Source: Pseudomonas sp. Tri1
GTDB taxonomy: Bacteria > Pseudomonadota > Gammaproteobacteria > Pseudomonadales > Pseudomonadaceae
Reading direction: 5' to 3'
DNA: 64,000 nt
Assembly (NCBI RefSeq): GCF_017968885.1
Contig: NZ_CP072913.1
Location: 5,000,501-5,064,500, forward strand
Of the stretch, positions 51,713-61,004 are shown one piece after another (the stretch's first letter is position 1; every line of letters starts with the position of its first letter). A model generated the notes under the pieces. That model ran no database searches, was not told the origin of the DNA, and was given only the letters and a program-made list of their open reading frames with translations. The position numbers and the translations under genes are program-made.

Positions 51713-52861
51713 TTATTTCGCCAGCCCCGCAATGCACGGCGACACAAACAACTCACCGTGCCAGGCCCCCGCGAGCGTACGCCGCCCGACGATCAGCCAC
51801 ATCACCACCAGCATCGCCACCAGCACGCAACCGAACACGCGGAAAAACTCCAGGCTCAGCAGGTCCGCCAGCTTCAGCGTGGTCAGCGCATACACGCCCA
51901 AGGGGAAGGTAAAGCCCCACCAGCCAAGGTTGAACGGAATGCCAGTGCGCAGATACCGCACAGTGATGAGCAGCGCCATCAACATCCACCAGAACCCCAG
52001 CCCCCATAACGTGATGCCGGCCACCAGCCCCAACCCTGCGGCGATTTCACCCACGCCGGTCAGGCCATTGGCGGCGAAAATCAACGGTGCATCGCTGCCC
52101 AGCAGCAACATGCCCAGGGCGCCGGTGCCGATCGGGCCGAGGGCCAGCCAGCTCGAGGCGGCCATGTTTTCGTGGGGCAGTTTGTGCAGGGCCATGCGCA
52201 ACAGCAGGATCGTCAGGATGCTGAACGCCACCGGTAGGGAAAAAGCCCAGAGCACGTAGCTGGTCACCAGCATGACCAGTTGCGAATGAGCGTCGACCAG
52301 ATGCGGCGCCAGCAGCCCGCCACTGGCCGCCGCGACTTCGGCGGCCACCACCGGCAACAGCCACACGGCGGTCATTTGGTCGATGCGGTGTTCCTGGCGG
52401 GTGAACATCAGGAACGGAATCAGCACGCCGCAGGCCAGGGACATGGCCACGTCGATCCACCACAACGCTTCGGCCAACGGCAGCACACCGTCGCCCCAGC
52501 GCGGCAGCCCGAATACCAGAAAGCCGTTGATGATCGTCGCCAAGCCCATGGGAATGGTGCCGAAAAACATCGAAACCGTTGAGTGGCCGAAAATCCGTCG
52601 CGCCTCGTCGAAGAACAACACCCAACGCGCCGCATACAAACCGGTGAACACCACGAACAACAGGATGTTGAACAACCACAAACCTTCACCCAGCAGGCGC
52701 AGGCCCGATACATTTGCGGGCCACTGCGCCAAGGCCAGCGCCAGCACACCGGTCCCCATGACCACGGCGAACCAGTTGGGTGTGAATTGGCGAATGGCTT
52801 CCAGCGGCCTGGGCAAATGGCTCAATGGTCGAAAGCGGGTCTTGGCAGTGCAGCATGTCAT
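51713..52861 (-). CDS. TDT/SLAC1-family transporter (TehA-like)
   Basis: A 382-residue membrane protein with about ten helices arranged as in the tellurite-resistance/dicarboxylate (TDT) family. FTPNWFAVVMGTGVLALAL near residue 25 is the family start, and GLWLFNILLFVVFTGLYAARW and GTIPMGLATI follow. The family includes TehA, malate and sulfite exporters and SLAC1 anion channels. AGGAG precedes ATG 52861. A sulfite or dicarboxylate exporter is plausible but not decided. Confidence 0.85.
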   Translation of the reverse strand: MTCCTAKTRFRPLSHLPRPLEAIRQFTPNWFAVVMGTGVLALALAQWPANVSGLRLLGEGLWLFNILLFVVFTGLYAARWVLFFDEARRIFGHSTVSMFFGTIPMGLATIINGFLVFGLPRWGDGVLPLAEALWWIDVAMSLACGVLIPFLMFTRQEHRIDQMTAVWLLPVVAAEVAAASGGLLAPHLVDAHSQLVMLVTSYVLWAFSLPVAFSILTILLLRMALHKLPHENMAASSWLALGPIGTGALGMLLLGSDAPLIFAANGLTGVGEIAAGLGLVAGITLWGLGFWWMLMALLITVRYLRTGIPFNLGWWGFTFPLGVYALTTLKLADLLSLEFFRVFGCVLVAMLVVMWLIVGRRTLAGAWHGELFVSPCIAGLAK

Positions 52862-52964
52862 GGCGAACTCCTGTCCTCGGATGAGGTGGAGCCATGCTAG
52901 GTCCGAATCGAATATCTATATAACGGGTAATTTCTGTATGTGTTATCGGTTTTACAGATAACAA

Positions 52965-53276
52965 TCAGATGCTACCCTCGGTCTCGATCACCAGGATTCG
53001 CGCCTCTCCCAGCGGCTTGGCGACGTGCTCGGTGCCCACTGATGCGTAGAAAATATCCCCGACGTCCAGCAAGGCATCTTTTTCCACACCGTCCTCCCGA
53101 TAGCACATCCGCACTTGCCCATCGAGCACCACGAAGACTTCCTGACCGTCATTGATGTGCCATTTGTACGGCTGATCGGTCCAGTGCAGGCGCGTAGTGA
53201 TGCCGTTCATGTTGGCGATATCCAGCGCTGCCCAGGCCCGCTCGCCGGTGAAGGATTTGCTGCGGATAATTTTCAA
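52965..53276 (-). CDS. Cupin-domain protein
   Basis: A 103-residue single-domain cupin. The metal-site pattern is present in part: WHINDGQEVFVVLDGQVRM (His, Glu, Gly) and VGTEHVAKPLG (second motif His). No enzyme function can be named; small cupins often bind a metal and a sugar, keto acid or amino acid. It lies downstream of the MFS gene on the same strand (69-base gap) and may be the second gene of that operon. Confidence 0.82.
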   Translation of the reverse strand: MKIIRSKSFTGERAWAALDIANMNGITTRLHWTDQPYKWHINDGQEVFVVLDGQVRMCYREDGVEKDALLDVGDIFYASVGTEHVAKPLGEARILVIETEGSI

Positions 53277-53345
53277 AGGGATCGCCCGGAAAAATGCTGG
53301 GACGCCAAGACTAACCCACTACGAGCGGCGGCTGCACTCAGGGTT

Positions 53346-54539
53346 TCAGGGCCGAACACCCTCGCCTGCCGGTTTTACCGACTGACGCGATAACCCCAGC
53401 AATGCAGCGACCGACAACACGATCAGCACCGCGCCATAGCCATCGGTGGTCGGAATCAACCCGAACACCCGCGTCAGATTCCCGGCCAGCAACGATGGCA
53501 GGCTGAACGCCAGGTAGCTGAGGACATAAAACGCCGACATCAAGCCGGCCCGCTCGTGGGGCAAGGCCAGCGGCATGATGCTGCGCAACGCCCCCAGGAA
53601 CCCGGCGCCGAAACCACTGCCGGTCACCAGCGTGCCAATGAAAAACAACGGCAAGCTGCCGCCGTGTACCGCGATCAGTACCAGCGCCAGGCCGATCACC
53701 AACAGGCTCGCGGACAGGCGCAGCATTTTGTCGGCTTCCTGGTTGCGCAGCGTGTAGATGGACAACGCGCCGGTGAGTGTCAATACCGCCACCAGTGCAC
53801 CGCCGATCAGGTTGGATGTCGACCCGGTCGCGGCTCGCACCAAGGAAGGCGCCAGGGACAAATAGAACCCGCCCACTGCCCAGGCCGCCAGATTCAACGG
53901 CAGCACCAGCCACAAGGCCCGCCGCGCCTGGACCGGCACATGCAAGGTCGGACGCAGCGACTGCCAGGCACCGGGTTGCGGGCTGACGCTCTCCGCCAGA
54001 CGCCAAAGGTAAATGGCTTGGGCCAGGAACAACCCGAGCAGAATCCAATACGTCAGTTGCAAGGGCAGCGGCGCGAACTCAGCCAACAGGCCGCAACCCA
54101 ACGCCCCGCACGCCATGCCCAACAAGGGCGCGACGCTGGTAATCAGTGGGCCTTGTCGGCGGTCGAAGTCCAGCAACGCAGCGCCAAGCACACTGGTGGC
54201 CATGCCCGTGGCGAACCCTTGGATCAATCGGGCGCCGATCAGCCAGGCGACACTGTTGGCGTTGATGAATAACAACATCGCCAGCATATTGAGCAACAGC
54301 GCCGCGAAGATCACTGGCTTGCGTCCCAGGTAATCCGACAGCGAGCCCACAATCAGCAGAGCCGCCAACAGACTGAACGCATACACACCGAAAATCAGCG
54401 TCAGGATCGCCGGGGAAAATTGCAAGTGTTCCTGATAGAGGTGATACAACGGCGTCGGCGCGCTGGACGCGGCGAGAAAACCGAGCAAGGTGATCGCCAG
54501 GAATATCAGGCTGGCACCGGTCGAAGCTGGACGAGACAT
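53346..54539 (-). CDS. MFS transporter
   Basis: A 397-residue major facilitator with twelve helices. The loop 2-3 motif GSLSDYLGRKPV (residues about 66-77) and loop 8-9 are typical of drug-efflux families. The start at 54539 follows TGGAG, and the longer in-frame GTG at 54554 falls on that ribosome site. It is divergent from a TetR regulator gene with a perfect 13-base inverted repeat between them, the classic layout of a drug- or metabolite-inducible efflux pump. Substrate unknown. Confidence 0.88.
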   Translation of the reverse strand: MSRPASTGASLIFLAITLLGFLAASSAPTPLYHLYQEHLQFSPAILTLIFGVYAFSLLAALLIVGSLSDYLGRKPVIFAALLLNMLAMLLFINANSVAWLIGARLIQGFATGMATSVLGAALLDFDRRQGPLITSVAPLLGMACGALGCGLLAEFAPLPLQLTYWILLGLFLAQAIYLWRLAESVSPQPGAWQSLRPTLHVPVQARRALWLVLPLNLAAWAVGGFYLSLAPSLVRAATGSTSNLIGGALVAVLTLTGALSIYTLRNQEADKMLRLSASLLVIGLALVLIAVHGGSLPLFFIGTLVTGSGFGAGFLGALRSIMPLALPHERAGLMSAFYVLSYLAFSLPSLLAGNLTRVFGLIPTTDGYGAVLIVLSVAALLGLSRQSVKPAGEGVRP

Positions 54540-54545
54540 GGCTAT

Positions 54546-54593
54546 ACTCCACAAAAGCTTTCGGCAAAAGCTAATTTTTTGCTTTTGTGGAGT
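54546..54593. promoter_or_regulatory. Inverted-repeat operator between MFS and TetR genes
   Basis: ACTCCACAAAAGC (54546-54558) and GCTTTTGTGGAGT (54581-54593) are perfect inverse copies separated by 22 bases; an additional CAAAAGCT lies inside. The right arm is followed by the tetR leader and the left arm covers the MFS ribosome site region. Likely binding site of the adjacent TetR protein. Confidence 0.75.
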
Positions 54594-54643
54594 GTGCTAC
54601 CGGCGCGTGCTTAAAGCAAATTCTTTGTGTTAAGGTCCGATGC

Positions 54644-55183
54644 ATGGCTATTAAAGAAGGTTTACGCCCCGGCGGCAGAAGCGCCCGGGTCCAAGAGTCG
54701 ATTCATTCGGCGGTCCGCGCCCTGCTGCAAGAGCAGGACCGCGCCACCCTGACCGTGCCGCAAATCGCCGCGCGCGCAGGCGTCACGCCGTCCACCATCT
54801 ACCGTCGCTGGGGCGATTTGCCGGCGCTGCTGGCCGACGTCGCCATCGCCCGCATGCGCCCCGACAGCGAACCGGCCAACACCGGCAGCCTGCGCGGCGA
54901 CCTGCGCGCCTGGGCCGAGCAGTACCTGGACGAAATGAGCTCCGAGCCCGGTCGCAACATGATGCGCGACATCCAGGCCTGCGCCACGCCGGGGCATTGC
55001 GTGGGCATCCTCAGCGCCCAGTTGCAGATCATCCTCGATCGCTACCCCGATGAGCCGAACCCTGGCGTCGAGCGGCTGATCAATGTGGTGGTGGCACCGA
55101 CGGTGTTTCGCATCCTCTTCGCCACTGCGCCGCTGGCGGTCGAGGAGTTGTATCGGTTGGTGGATATCGCGTTGGGTCAGTAA
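54644..55183 (+). CDS. TetR/AcrR-family transcriptional regulator
   Basis: A 179-residue repressor. The N-terminal helix-turn-helix is at residues about 30-62 (LTVPQIAARAGVTPSTIYRR, WGDLPALLADV). The C-terminal ligand domain (about 75-179) ends LAVEELYRLVDIALGQ. ATG 54644 is preceded by TAAGG; an upstream start at 54587 lies inside the operator. The GRSARVQESIHSAVRALL leader is common in this group. It should control the divergent MFS gene and itself. Confidence 0.88.
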   Translation: MAIKEGLRPGGRSARVQESIHSAVRALLQEQDRATLTVPQIAARAGVTPSTIYRRWGDLPALLADVAIARMRPDSEPANTGSLRGDLRAWAEQYLDEMSSEPGRNMMRDIQACATPGHCVGILSAQLQIILDRYPDEPNPGVERLINVVVAPTVFRILFATAPLAVEELYRLVDIALGQ

Positions 55184-55190
55184 GGCCGCC

Positions 55191-55210
55191 ATCGCGAGCA
55201 GGCTCGCGAT
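55191..55210. repeat. Single REP unit
   Basis: A lone half of the REP family (atcgcgagcaggctcgcgat core) follows the tetR stop. The rest of the gap to 55361 shows no gene. Confidence 0.75.
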
Positions 55211-55361
55211 GAGGTCCGCCAGGGCACCCCATAACCCAATGCTGATCGCAACCCGCGACACCCCGCCACGCCTCGACCTTGGTCGACACTGACGAACCCG
55301 AGCGGGCATGCGAGACTGTCCTGCCGGGCTTATGTCCCGGTGTCTTTGTCCGGGAGTTTCC

Positions 55362-58300
55362 ATGTCGTTGTCCAGCGGGCTGATCGCCATTGTCGCCCTG
55401 GCCTATATGGCCATCATGTTCGCCATCGCCTTCTACGGTGACCGGCGCAGCACGCCGCTGCCGCCACGCATGCGCGCCTGGGTCTACAGCCTGTCGCTGG
55501 CGGTGTACTGCACCAGCTGGACGTTCTTCGGTGCGGTCGGCCAGGCCGCCGAACAGCTCTGGTCCTTCCTGCCGATCTACCTCGGGCCGATCCTGCTATT
55601 GGTGCTGGCGCCGTGGGTCTTGCAGAAAATGGTGATGATCAGCAAGCAGGAGAACATCACCTCTATTGCCGACTTCATCGCCGCCCGCTATGGCAAATCC
55701 CAATCCCTGGCAGTGGTGGTCGCGCTGATCTGCCTGGTGGGCGTGCTGCCGTACATCGCCTTGCAACTCAAGGGCATCGTGCTCGGGGTGAACCTGCTGA
55801 TCGGGGCCGGGGCCGACGCCATGGGCACCCGCGCCCAGGACACGGCGTTGATTGTCTCGCTGATCCTGGCGCTGTTTACCATCGTGTTCGGTACCCGCAA
55901 CCTCGACGCCACCGAGCACCACCGCGGCATGGTGCTGGCGATTGCCTTCGAATCCCTGGTCAAGCTGTTCGCCTTCCTCGCCGTTGGCGCGTTCGTGACC
56001 TTCGGCCTTTACGATGGCTTCGACGATCTGTTCAACCAGGCGATGCTCGCACCGCGCCTGGAGCAATACTGGAAGGAAACCATCAATTGGCCGTCCATGG
56101 TGGTGCAGACCGGGGTGGCGATGATGGCGATCATCTGTCTGCCGCGGCAGTTCCACGTAACCGTGGTGGAAAACATCGAACCCCAAGACCTGCGCCTGGC
56201 CAAGTGGGTGTTCCCCGCCTACCTGGCCCTGGCCGCGCTGTTCGTGGTGCCCATCGCCCTCGCCGGGCAAATGATGCTGCCCAGCTCCGTGCTGCCGGAC
56301 TCGTTCGTCATCAGCCTGCCGCTGGCCCAGGCCCATCCGGCCCTGGCGATGCTGGCGTTCATTGGTGGCGCCTCGGCAGCCACCGGCATGGTGATCGTGG
56401 CAAGCGTGGCGCTGTCCACCATGGTCTCCAACGACATGCTGCTGCCCTGGCTATTGCGCCGCAACAACGCCGAGCGGCCCTTCGAGGTGTTCCGCCAGTG
56501 GATGTTGTCGGTGCGGCGGGTGAGCATCGTGGTGATCCTGCTGCTGGCTTATGTCAGCTATCGGCTGCTGGGGTCGACGGCAAGCCTGGCGACTATCGGC
56601 CAGATCGCTTTCGCCGCCGTGACCCAATTGGCCCCCGCCATGCTGGGCGCGCTGTACTGGAAACAGGCCAACCGTCGCGGCGTATTCGCGGGCCTCGCCA
56701 CGGGGATTTTCCTGTGGTTCTACACCCTGGTGTTGCCGATCACCGCCCATAGCCTGGGCTTGTCGTTGAGCAGCTTTCCGGGCTTGGCGTGGCTGCACGG
56801 CAACCCATTGAACCTGCCGATCACCCCGCTGACCCAGGGGGTGGTGCTGTCCCTGGCCGGCAACTTCACGTTGTTCGCCTGGGTGTCCGTGCTGTCGCGC
56901 ACGCGCGTGTCGGAACACTGGCAGGCCGGTCGCTTCATCGGCCAGGAAATCAGCGCCCGACCCAGCGCCCGCTCGATGTTGGCGGTCCATATCGACGACC
57001 TGTTGCAACTGGCCGCACGCTTCGTCGGTGAAGAACGCGCGCGCCAGAGTTTCATCCGCTTTGCCTACCGCCAGGGCAAAGGCTTCAACCCGAGCCAGAA
57101 TGCCGACAGCGAATGGATCGCCCACACCGAACGCCTGCTGGCTGGTGTGCTGGGGGCCTCTTCGACGCGGGCGGTGGTAAAGGCCGCGATTGAAGGTCGA
57201 GAGATGCAACTCGAAGACGTCGTGCGGATCGCCGACGAAGCGTCGGAAGTGCTGCAGTTCAACCGCGCCTTGCTGCAAGGTGCCATCGAGAACATCACCC
57301 AAGGCATCAGCGTGGTTGACCAGTCCCTGCGGCTGGTGGCGTGGAACCGTCGCTACCTGGAGCTGTTCAAGTACCCGGACGGTCTGATCAGTGTCGGTCG
57401 ACCGATTGCCGACATCATTCGCTACAACGCCGAACGCGGCCTCTGCGGCCCTGGCGAAGCGGAAGTCCACGTTGCCCGGCGCCTGCACTGGATGCGTCAG
57501 GGCCGCGCCCACACCTCGGAACGACTGTTCCCCAACGGCCGGGTGATCGAGCTGATCGGCAACCCGATGCCTGGCGGCGGTTTCGTCATGAGTTTCACCG
57601 ACATCACTGCGTTCCGCGAAGCCGAAAAGGCCTTGACCGACGCCAACGAAGGCCTGGAGCAACGGGTCGCCGAGCGTACCCGCGAATTGTCACAGCTGAA
57701 CCTGGCGCTGACCGAAGCCAAAAGCACCGCCGAGGCGGCCTATCAATCCAAGACCCGCTTCCTGGCGGCGGTCAGCCATGACTTGATGCAACCGCTCAAC
57801 GCCGCGCGCCTGTTCTCCGCCGCACTGTCCCACCAGCATGAGGGTTTGCCGAGCGAAGCCCGGCAACTGGTGCAGCACCTGGACAGCTCGTTGCGTTCGG
57901 CTGAAGACCTGATCACCGATCTACTGGATATCTCCCGTCTGGAGAACGGCAAGATCAACCCGGACCGCAAGCCATTCGTCCTCAACGAACTGTTCGATAC
58001 CTTGGGCGCCGAGTTCACCGCGCTGGCCCAGGAACAAGGCCTGAAATTCCGCGTGCGGGGCTCGCGGTTGCGAGTCGACAGCGACATCAAGTTGTTGCGG
58101 AGGGTGTTGCAGAACTTCCTCACCAACGCCTTCCGCTATGCCAAGGGCCCAGTACTGTTGGGTGTCCGCCGACGCAAGGGCGAGTTGTGCCTGGAGGTCT
58201 GGGATCGCGGGCCGGGCATCGCTGAAGATAAGCTGCAGGTCATCTTCGAGGAATTCAAACGCCTGGACAGCCACCAGACCCGCGCCGAAAAAGGCCTGGG

Positions 58301-58832
58301 CCTGGGCCTGGCGATCGCCGACGGGCTGTGCCGCGTGCTCGGCCATACCTTGCGCGTGCGTTCCTGGCCGGGGCGCGGCAGTGTGTTCAGCGTCAGCGTA
58401 CCGCTGGCCAGCACGCAGGCAGTCGCACCCAGCCCGGTGGCCGAACTCAACGGTCACTTACCCAGCGGCGCCCAGGTGCTGTGTGTCGACAACGAAGACA
58501 GCATTCTGATCGGCATGAACAGCCTGCTGACACGTTGGGGTTGCCAGGTGTGGACGGCGCGCAACCGTGAAGAATGCGAACATTGGCTCGCCCAGGGCGG
58601 TCGACCTCAATTGGCCTTGGTGGATTTTCATCTGGACGACGGCGAGACCGGTACCGAGTTGATGGCCTGGCTGCGCACGCGCATGGGCGAACCGATTCCG
58701 GGCGTGGTGATCAGCGCCGATGGCCGGCCCGAAATGATCGCCCAGGTGCATGCGGCGGGCCTGGATTACCTGGCCAAGCCGGTGAAGCCGGCGGCGTTGC
58801 GGGCGTTGTTGAGTCGGCATTTGCCGTTGTAA
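55362..58832 (+). CDS. mxtR: SSS-type hybrid sensor histidine kinase (MxtR/CrbS-like)
   Basis: A 1156-residue inner-membrane sensor. Residues 1-510 form a sodium/solute-symporter-like domain with about thirteen helices; about 645-770 form a PAS domain (NRRYLELFKYPDGLI); a coiled linker leads to the kinase with H-box AVSHDLMQPLNAARLF, N-box FLTNAFRYAKG and DRGPGIAEDKLQ, GLGLGLAIADGL; a receiver domain ends the protein with phospho-acceptor in ALVDFHLDDGETG and lysine in LAKPVKPAAL. This is the architecture of P. aeruginosa PA3271, called MxtR and like CrbS implicated in the acetate switch with ErdR/CrbR (recalled). The partner regulator is not in this window. ATG 55362 follows GGGAG. Confidence 0.85.
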   Translation: MSLSSGLIAIVALAYMAIMFAIAFYGDRRSTPLPPRMRAWVYSLSLAVYCTSWTFFGAVGQAAEQLWSFLPIYLGPILLLVLAPWVLQKMVMISKQENITSIADFIAARYGKSQSLAVVVALICLVGVLPYIALQLKGIVLGVNLLIGAGADAMGTRAQDTALIVSLILALFTIVFGTRNLDATEHHRGMVLAIAFESLVKLFAFLAVGAFVTFGLYDGFDDLFNQAMLAPRLEQYWKETINWPSMVVQTGVAMMAIICLPRQFHVTVVENIEPQDLRLAKWVFPAYLALAALFVVPIALAGQMMLPSSVLPDSFVISLPLAQAHPALAMLAFIGGASAATGMVIVASVALSTMVSNDMLLPWLLRRNNAERPFEVFRQWMLSVRRVSIVVILLLAYVSYRLLGSTASLATIGQIAFAAVTQLAPAMLGALYWKQANRRGVFAGLATGIFLWFYTLVLPITAHSLGLSLSSFPGLAWLHGNPLNLPITPLTQGVVLSLAGNFTLFAWVSVLSRTRVSEHWQAGRFIGQEISARPSARSMLAVHIDDLLQLAARFVGEERARQSFIRFAYRQGKGFNPSQNADSEWIAHTERLLAGVLGASSTRAVVKAAIEGREMQLEDVVRIADEASEVLQFNRALLQGAIENITQGISVVDQSLRLVAWNRRYLELFKYPDGLISVGRPIADIIRYNAERGLCGPGEAEVHVARRLHWMRQGRAHTSERLFPNGRVIELIGNPMPGGGFVMSFTDITAFREAEKALTDANEGLEQRVAERTRELSQLNLALTEAKSTAEAAYQSKTRFLAAVSHDLMQPLNAARLFSAALSHQHEGLPSEARQLVQHLDSSLRSAEDLITDLLDISRLENGKINPDRKPFVLNELFDTLGAEFTALAQEQGLKFRVRGSRLRVDSDIKLLRRVLQNFLTNAFRYAKGPVLLGVRRRKGELCLEVWDRGPGIAEDKLQVIFEEFKRLDSHQTRAEKGLGLGLAIADGLCRVLGHTLRVRSWPGRGSVFSVSVPLASTQAVAPSPVAELNGHLPSGAQVLCVDNEDSILIGMNSLLTRWGCQVWTARNREECEHWLAQGGRPQLALVDFHLDDGETGTELMAWLRTRMGEPIPGVVISADGRPEMIAQVHAAGLDYLAKPVKPAALRALLSRHLPL

Positions 58833-58880
58833 CAGACAAGCTGTGATTGTGTGCCACCTGTGGCGAGGGAGCCTTGTGTT

Positions 58881-60383
58881 TCAGCCCTGGGTTTTCGCGC
58901 TGGTTTCTTCAGGTAACCCAGGCAACCCATCCGCGTCTTCCATCGCACGCTCAAGCAATTCGGCGGGCAAACTCTTGCTGGCCCGGGCGCCAAGCAACTT
59001 GAGCTGTTCGCTGCGGCTGATCAGGTTGCCGCGCCCTTCTGTCAGCTTGTTGCGCGCCGCGCTGTAGGCTTTGTCCAGCTGCTGCAAGCGACTGCCGATC
59101 TCGTCCAGGTCCTGGATGAACAGGACGAATTTGTCATACAGCCACCCCGCCCGCTCGGCGATTTCCCGGGCGTTCTGGCTCTGGCGTTCCTGTTTCCACA
59201 AGCTGTCGATCACCCGCAAGGTCGCCAGCAACGTGGTCGGGCTAACGATCACGATGTTGCGATCAAAGGCTTCCTGGAAAAGGTTCGGTTCGGCTTGCAG
59301 GGCCGCGGAAAACGCCGCCTCGATGGGTACGAACAACAACACGAAATCCAGGCTGTGCAGGCCATCCAGGCGTTTATAGTCCTTGCCGGCCAAGCCTTTG
59401 ACGTGGGCTCGCAACGACGCCACATGTTGCTTGAGGGCGTGCTGGCCAATGGCGTCGTCTTCAGCGGCCACATACTGCTGATAAGCCGTGAGGCTGACCT
59501 TGGAATCGACCACCACTTGCTTGTCGCCGGGCAGGTAAATCAACACGTCAGGCTGGAAACGCTCGCCGTCCGGGCCCTTGAGGCTGACCTGGGTCTGGTA
59601 CTCACGGCCCTTCTCCAGGCCGGCGTGTTCAAGCACCCGCTCCAGAATCAACTCGCCCCAGTTACCCTGGGTTTTCTGGCCTTTGAGGGCGCGGGTAAGG
59701 TTGGTGGCTTCATCGCTCAGGCGCAGGTTCAGTTGTTGCAGCCGCTCCAGCTCCTTGCCCAGGGAGAAACGCTCCCGCGCCTCAGCCTGATAACTTTCTT
59801 CGACACGTTTTTCGAAAGATTGGATGCGCTCTTTCAGTGGATCGAGCAACTGGCCCAGGCGCTGCTGGCTGGTCTCGGCGAAACGTTGCTCACGCTCGTC
59901 GAAGATTTTTCCGGCAAGCTCGGCGAACTGTGCCCGCAGCTCATCGCGCGAACCTTGCAGATCATCCAGGCGTTGCTGATGGCTTTCCTGCTGCTCGCGC
60001 AGCTCGGCGTGCAACGAAGCGGCCTGGGCATCGAGCCGGCGTAGCTCCGCTTCCTTGCCGGCACGTTCCAGGTTCCAGGCGTGGGCCGCATCCCGGGCAT
60101 TGTCGCGCTCGATCTGCAACAACTCGACTTCGCGACAGGCGGCGGCGAGCTCGGCTTGCTTGGCGGCGTTGGCCTGGCTCAGGTCGCTGATTTCGTCACG
60201 GCAGGCATCGAGCTGGGCGTTGAGGCCGTCGTGAGCCATGTGGGCGGTGGCCAGGCGTTCTTCCAGCAGTGCCTGTTCGGTCTGCGCGGCGCTGGCCTGG
60301 CGTTGCAGGTGCCAGGCCAGTGCGAGCAACGGCACCGCAGCGCCCGCCAGGCCAAACAACAGGCTGGTCAAATCCATAGCCAT
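58881..60383 (-). CDS. rmuC: DNA recombination protein RmuC
   Basis: A 500-residue protein with an N-terminal membrane segment (residues about 5-24), a long coiled coil (about 28-200, with heptad Leu/Ala and Glu/Arg), then the RmuC nuclease-like domain (ALKGQKTQGNWGELILERVLE, FQPDVLIYLPGDKQVVVDSK with the Asp/Asp-Ser-Lys metal site, FVPIEAAFSAAL). It limits inversion recombination at short repeats. ATG 60383 is preceded by AGGA. It is convergent with the sensor-kinase gene. Confidence 0.94.
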   Translation of the reverse strand: MAMDLTSLLFGLAGAAVPLLALAWHLQRQASAAQTEQALLEERLATAHMAHDGLNAQLDACRDEISDLSQANAAKQAELAAACREVELLQIERDNARDAAHAWNLERAGKEAELRRLDAQAASLHAELREQQESHQQRLDDLQGSRDELRAQFAELAGKIFDEREQRFAETSQQRLGQLLDPLKERIQSFEKRVEESYQAEARERFSLGKELERLQQLNLRLSDEATNLTRALKGQKTQGNWGELILERVLEHAGLEKGREYQTQVSLKGPDGERFQPDVLIYLPGDKQVVVDSKVSLTAYQQYVAAEDDAIGQHALKQHVASLRAHVKGLAGKDYKRLDGLHSLDFVLLFVPIEAAFSAALQAEPNLFQEAFDRNIVIVSPTTLLATLRVIDSLWKQERQSQNAREIAERAGWLYDKFVLFIQDLDEIGSRLQQLDKAYSAARNKLTEGRGNLISRSEQLKLLGARASKSLPAELLERAMEDADGLPGLPEETSAKTQG

Positions 60384-60444
60384 GACAATTCCTGCCGATC
60401 AAATAAAGCCCGAAGGTTAACCAAGCGGCCGGGGGTTGCCCAGC

Positions 60445-60768
60445 TCAGTCTTCGATTTCACCCAGTGCCTGGCGGGCGCGCTGATCCCCGGCCCGGGCAG
60501 CTTGGCGCAGCAGGTCGTGGCCAATGCGCCGGTCCCGGGCGTTCCCGCACTCACGGCACATCAACTGCCCGAGGCGACTTTGTGCAGCCACCACGCCTTC
60601 ACGGGCCGGTTGCTTGAGCAGGCGGCCGGCCAGATGTTTGACGCTGGGGCTTTCGCTCAGGCGCGGGCTGTCGAGCAGCCACTCGGCCACCCGCATCGAA
60701 ATGCGCTTGGGTTGGGTAACACCAGAAGGTGTGGAAGTAACAGGATTTGATACTGAGCGAAACTTCAT
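60445..60768 (-). CDS. SEL1-like repeat protein
   Basis: A 107-residue protein with a conserved CRECGNARDRRIGHDLLRQA segment and a SEL1/TPR-like end (RAGDQRARQALGEIE). The two cysteines near residues 71-74 could bind metal. I know it only as a conserved small Pseudomonas protein. It lies 61 bases downstream of the rmuC start side, on the same strand as rmuC and upstream of it, so the pair may be co-transcribed. Function unknown. Confidence 0.65.
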   Translation of the reverse strand: MKFRSVSNPVTSTPSGVTQPKRISMRVAEWLLDSPRLSESPSVKHLAGRLLKQPAREGVVAAQSRLGQLMCRECGNARDRRIGHDLLRQAARAGDQRARQALGEIED

Positions 60769-60873
60769 AAAGCACTGCGGGACAGATCAGAAGGCGCGCC
60801 ACTCTACTCCTTTTTTCGCACGGGTAAAGTCGAAAAAAACCAGCACGCCCGTCCTAGAGCAAGCGCTTGGGAC

Positions 60874-61004
60874 AATCCACAGAAGCTGTGGATAACTCAG
60901 TGGACAACCGACCCTGAACTCGCCGCAAGCCCTATGGAACGGGGCCTGCGCTCAAACTGACGATTTTTTCACCAGTAAAAAAAAGCGATGTTTTTCATTG
61001 ACTT
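60874..61004. other. DnaA-box / AT-tract composite element, copy B
   Basis: AATCCACAGAAGCTGTGGATAA (60874-60895, one perfect DnaA box and one weaker inverted box), a further degenerate box TGGACAAC, then a T-run, an A-run and CATTGACTT (60996-61004). Same order and near-identical spacing as copy A at 42175-42305, also upstream of a minus-strand gene. Confidence 0.6.

Noticed and set aside
11259..55210. REP units considered as a CRISPR array
   Set aside because: The copies are palindromic, widely scattered singly or as doublets, and lack regular unique spacers.
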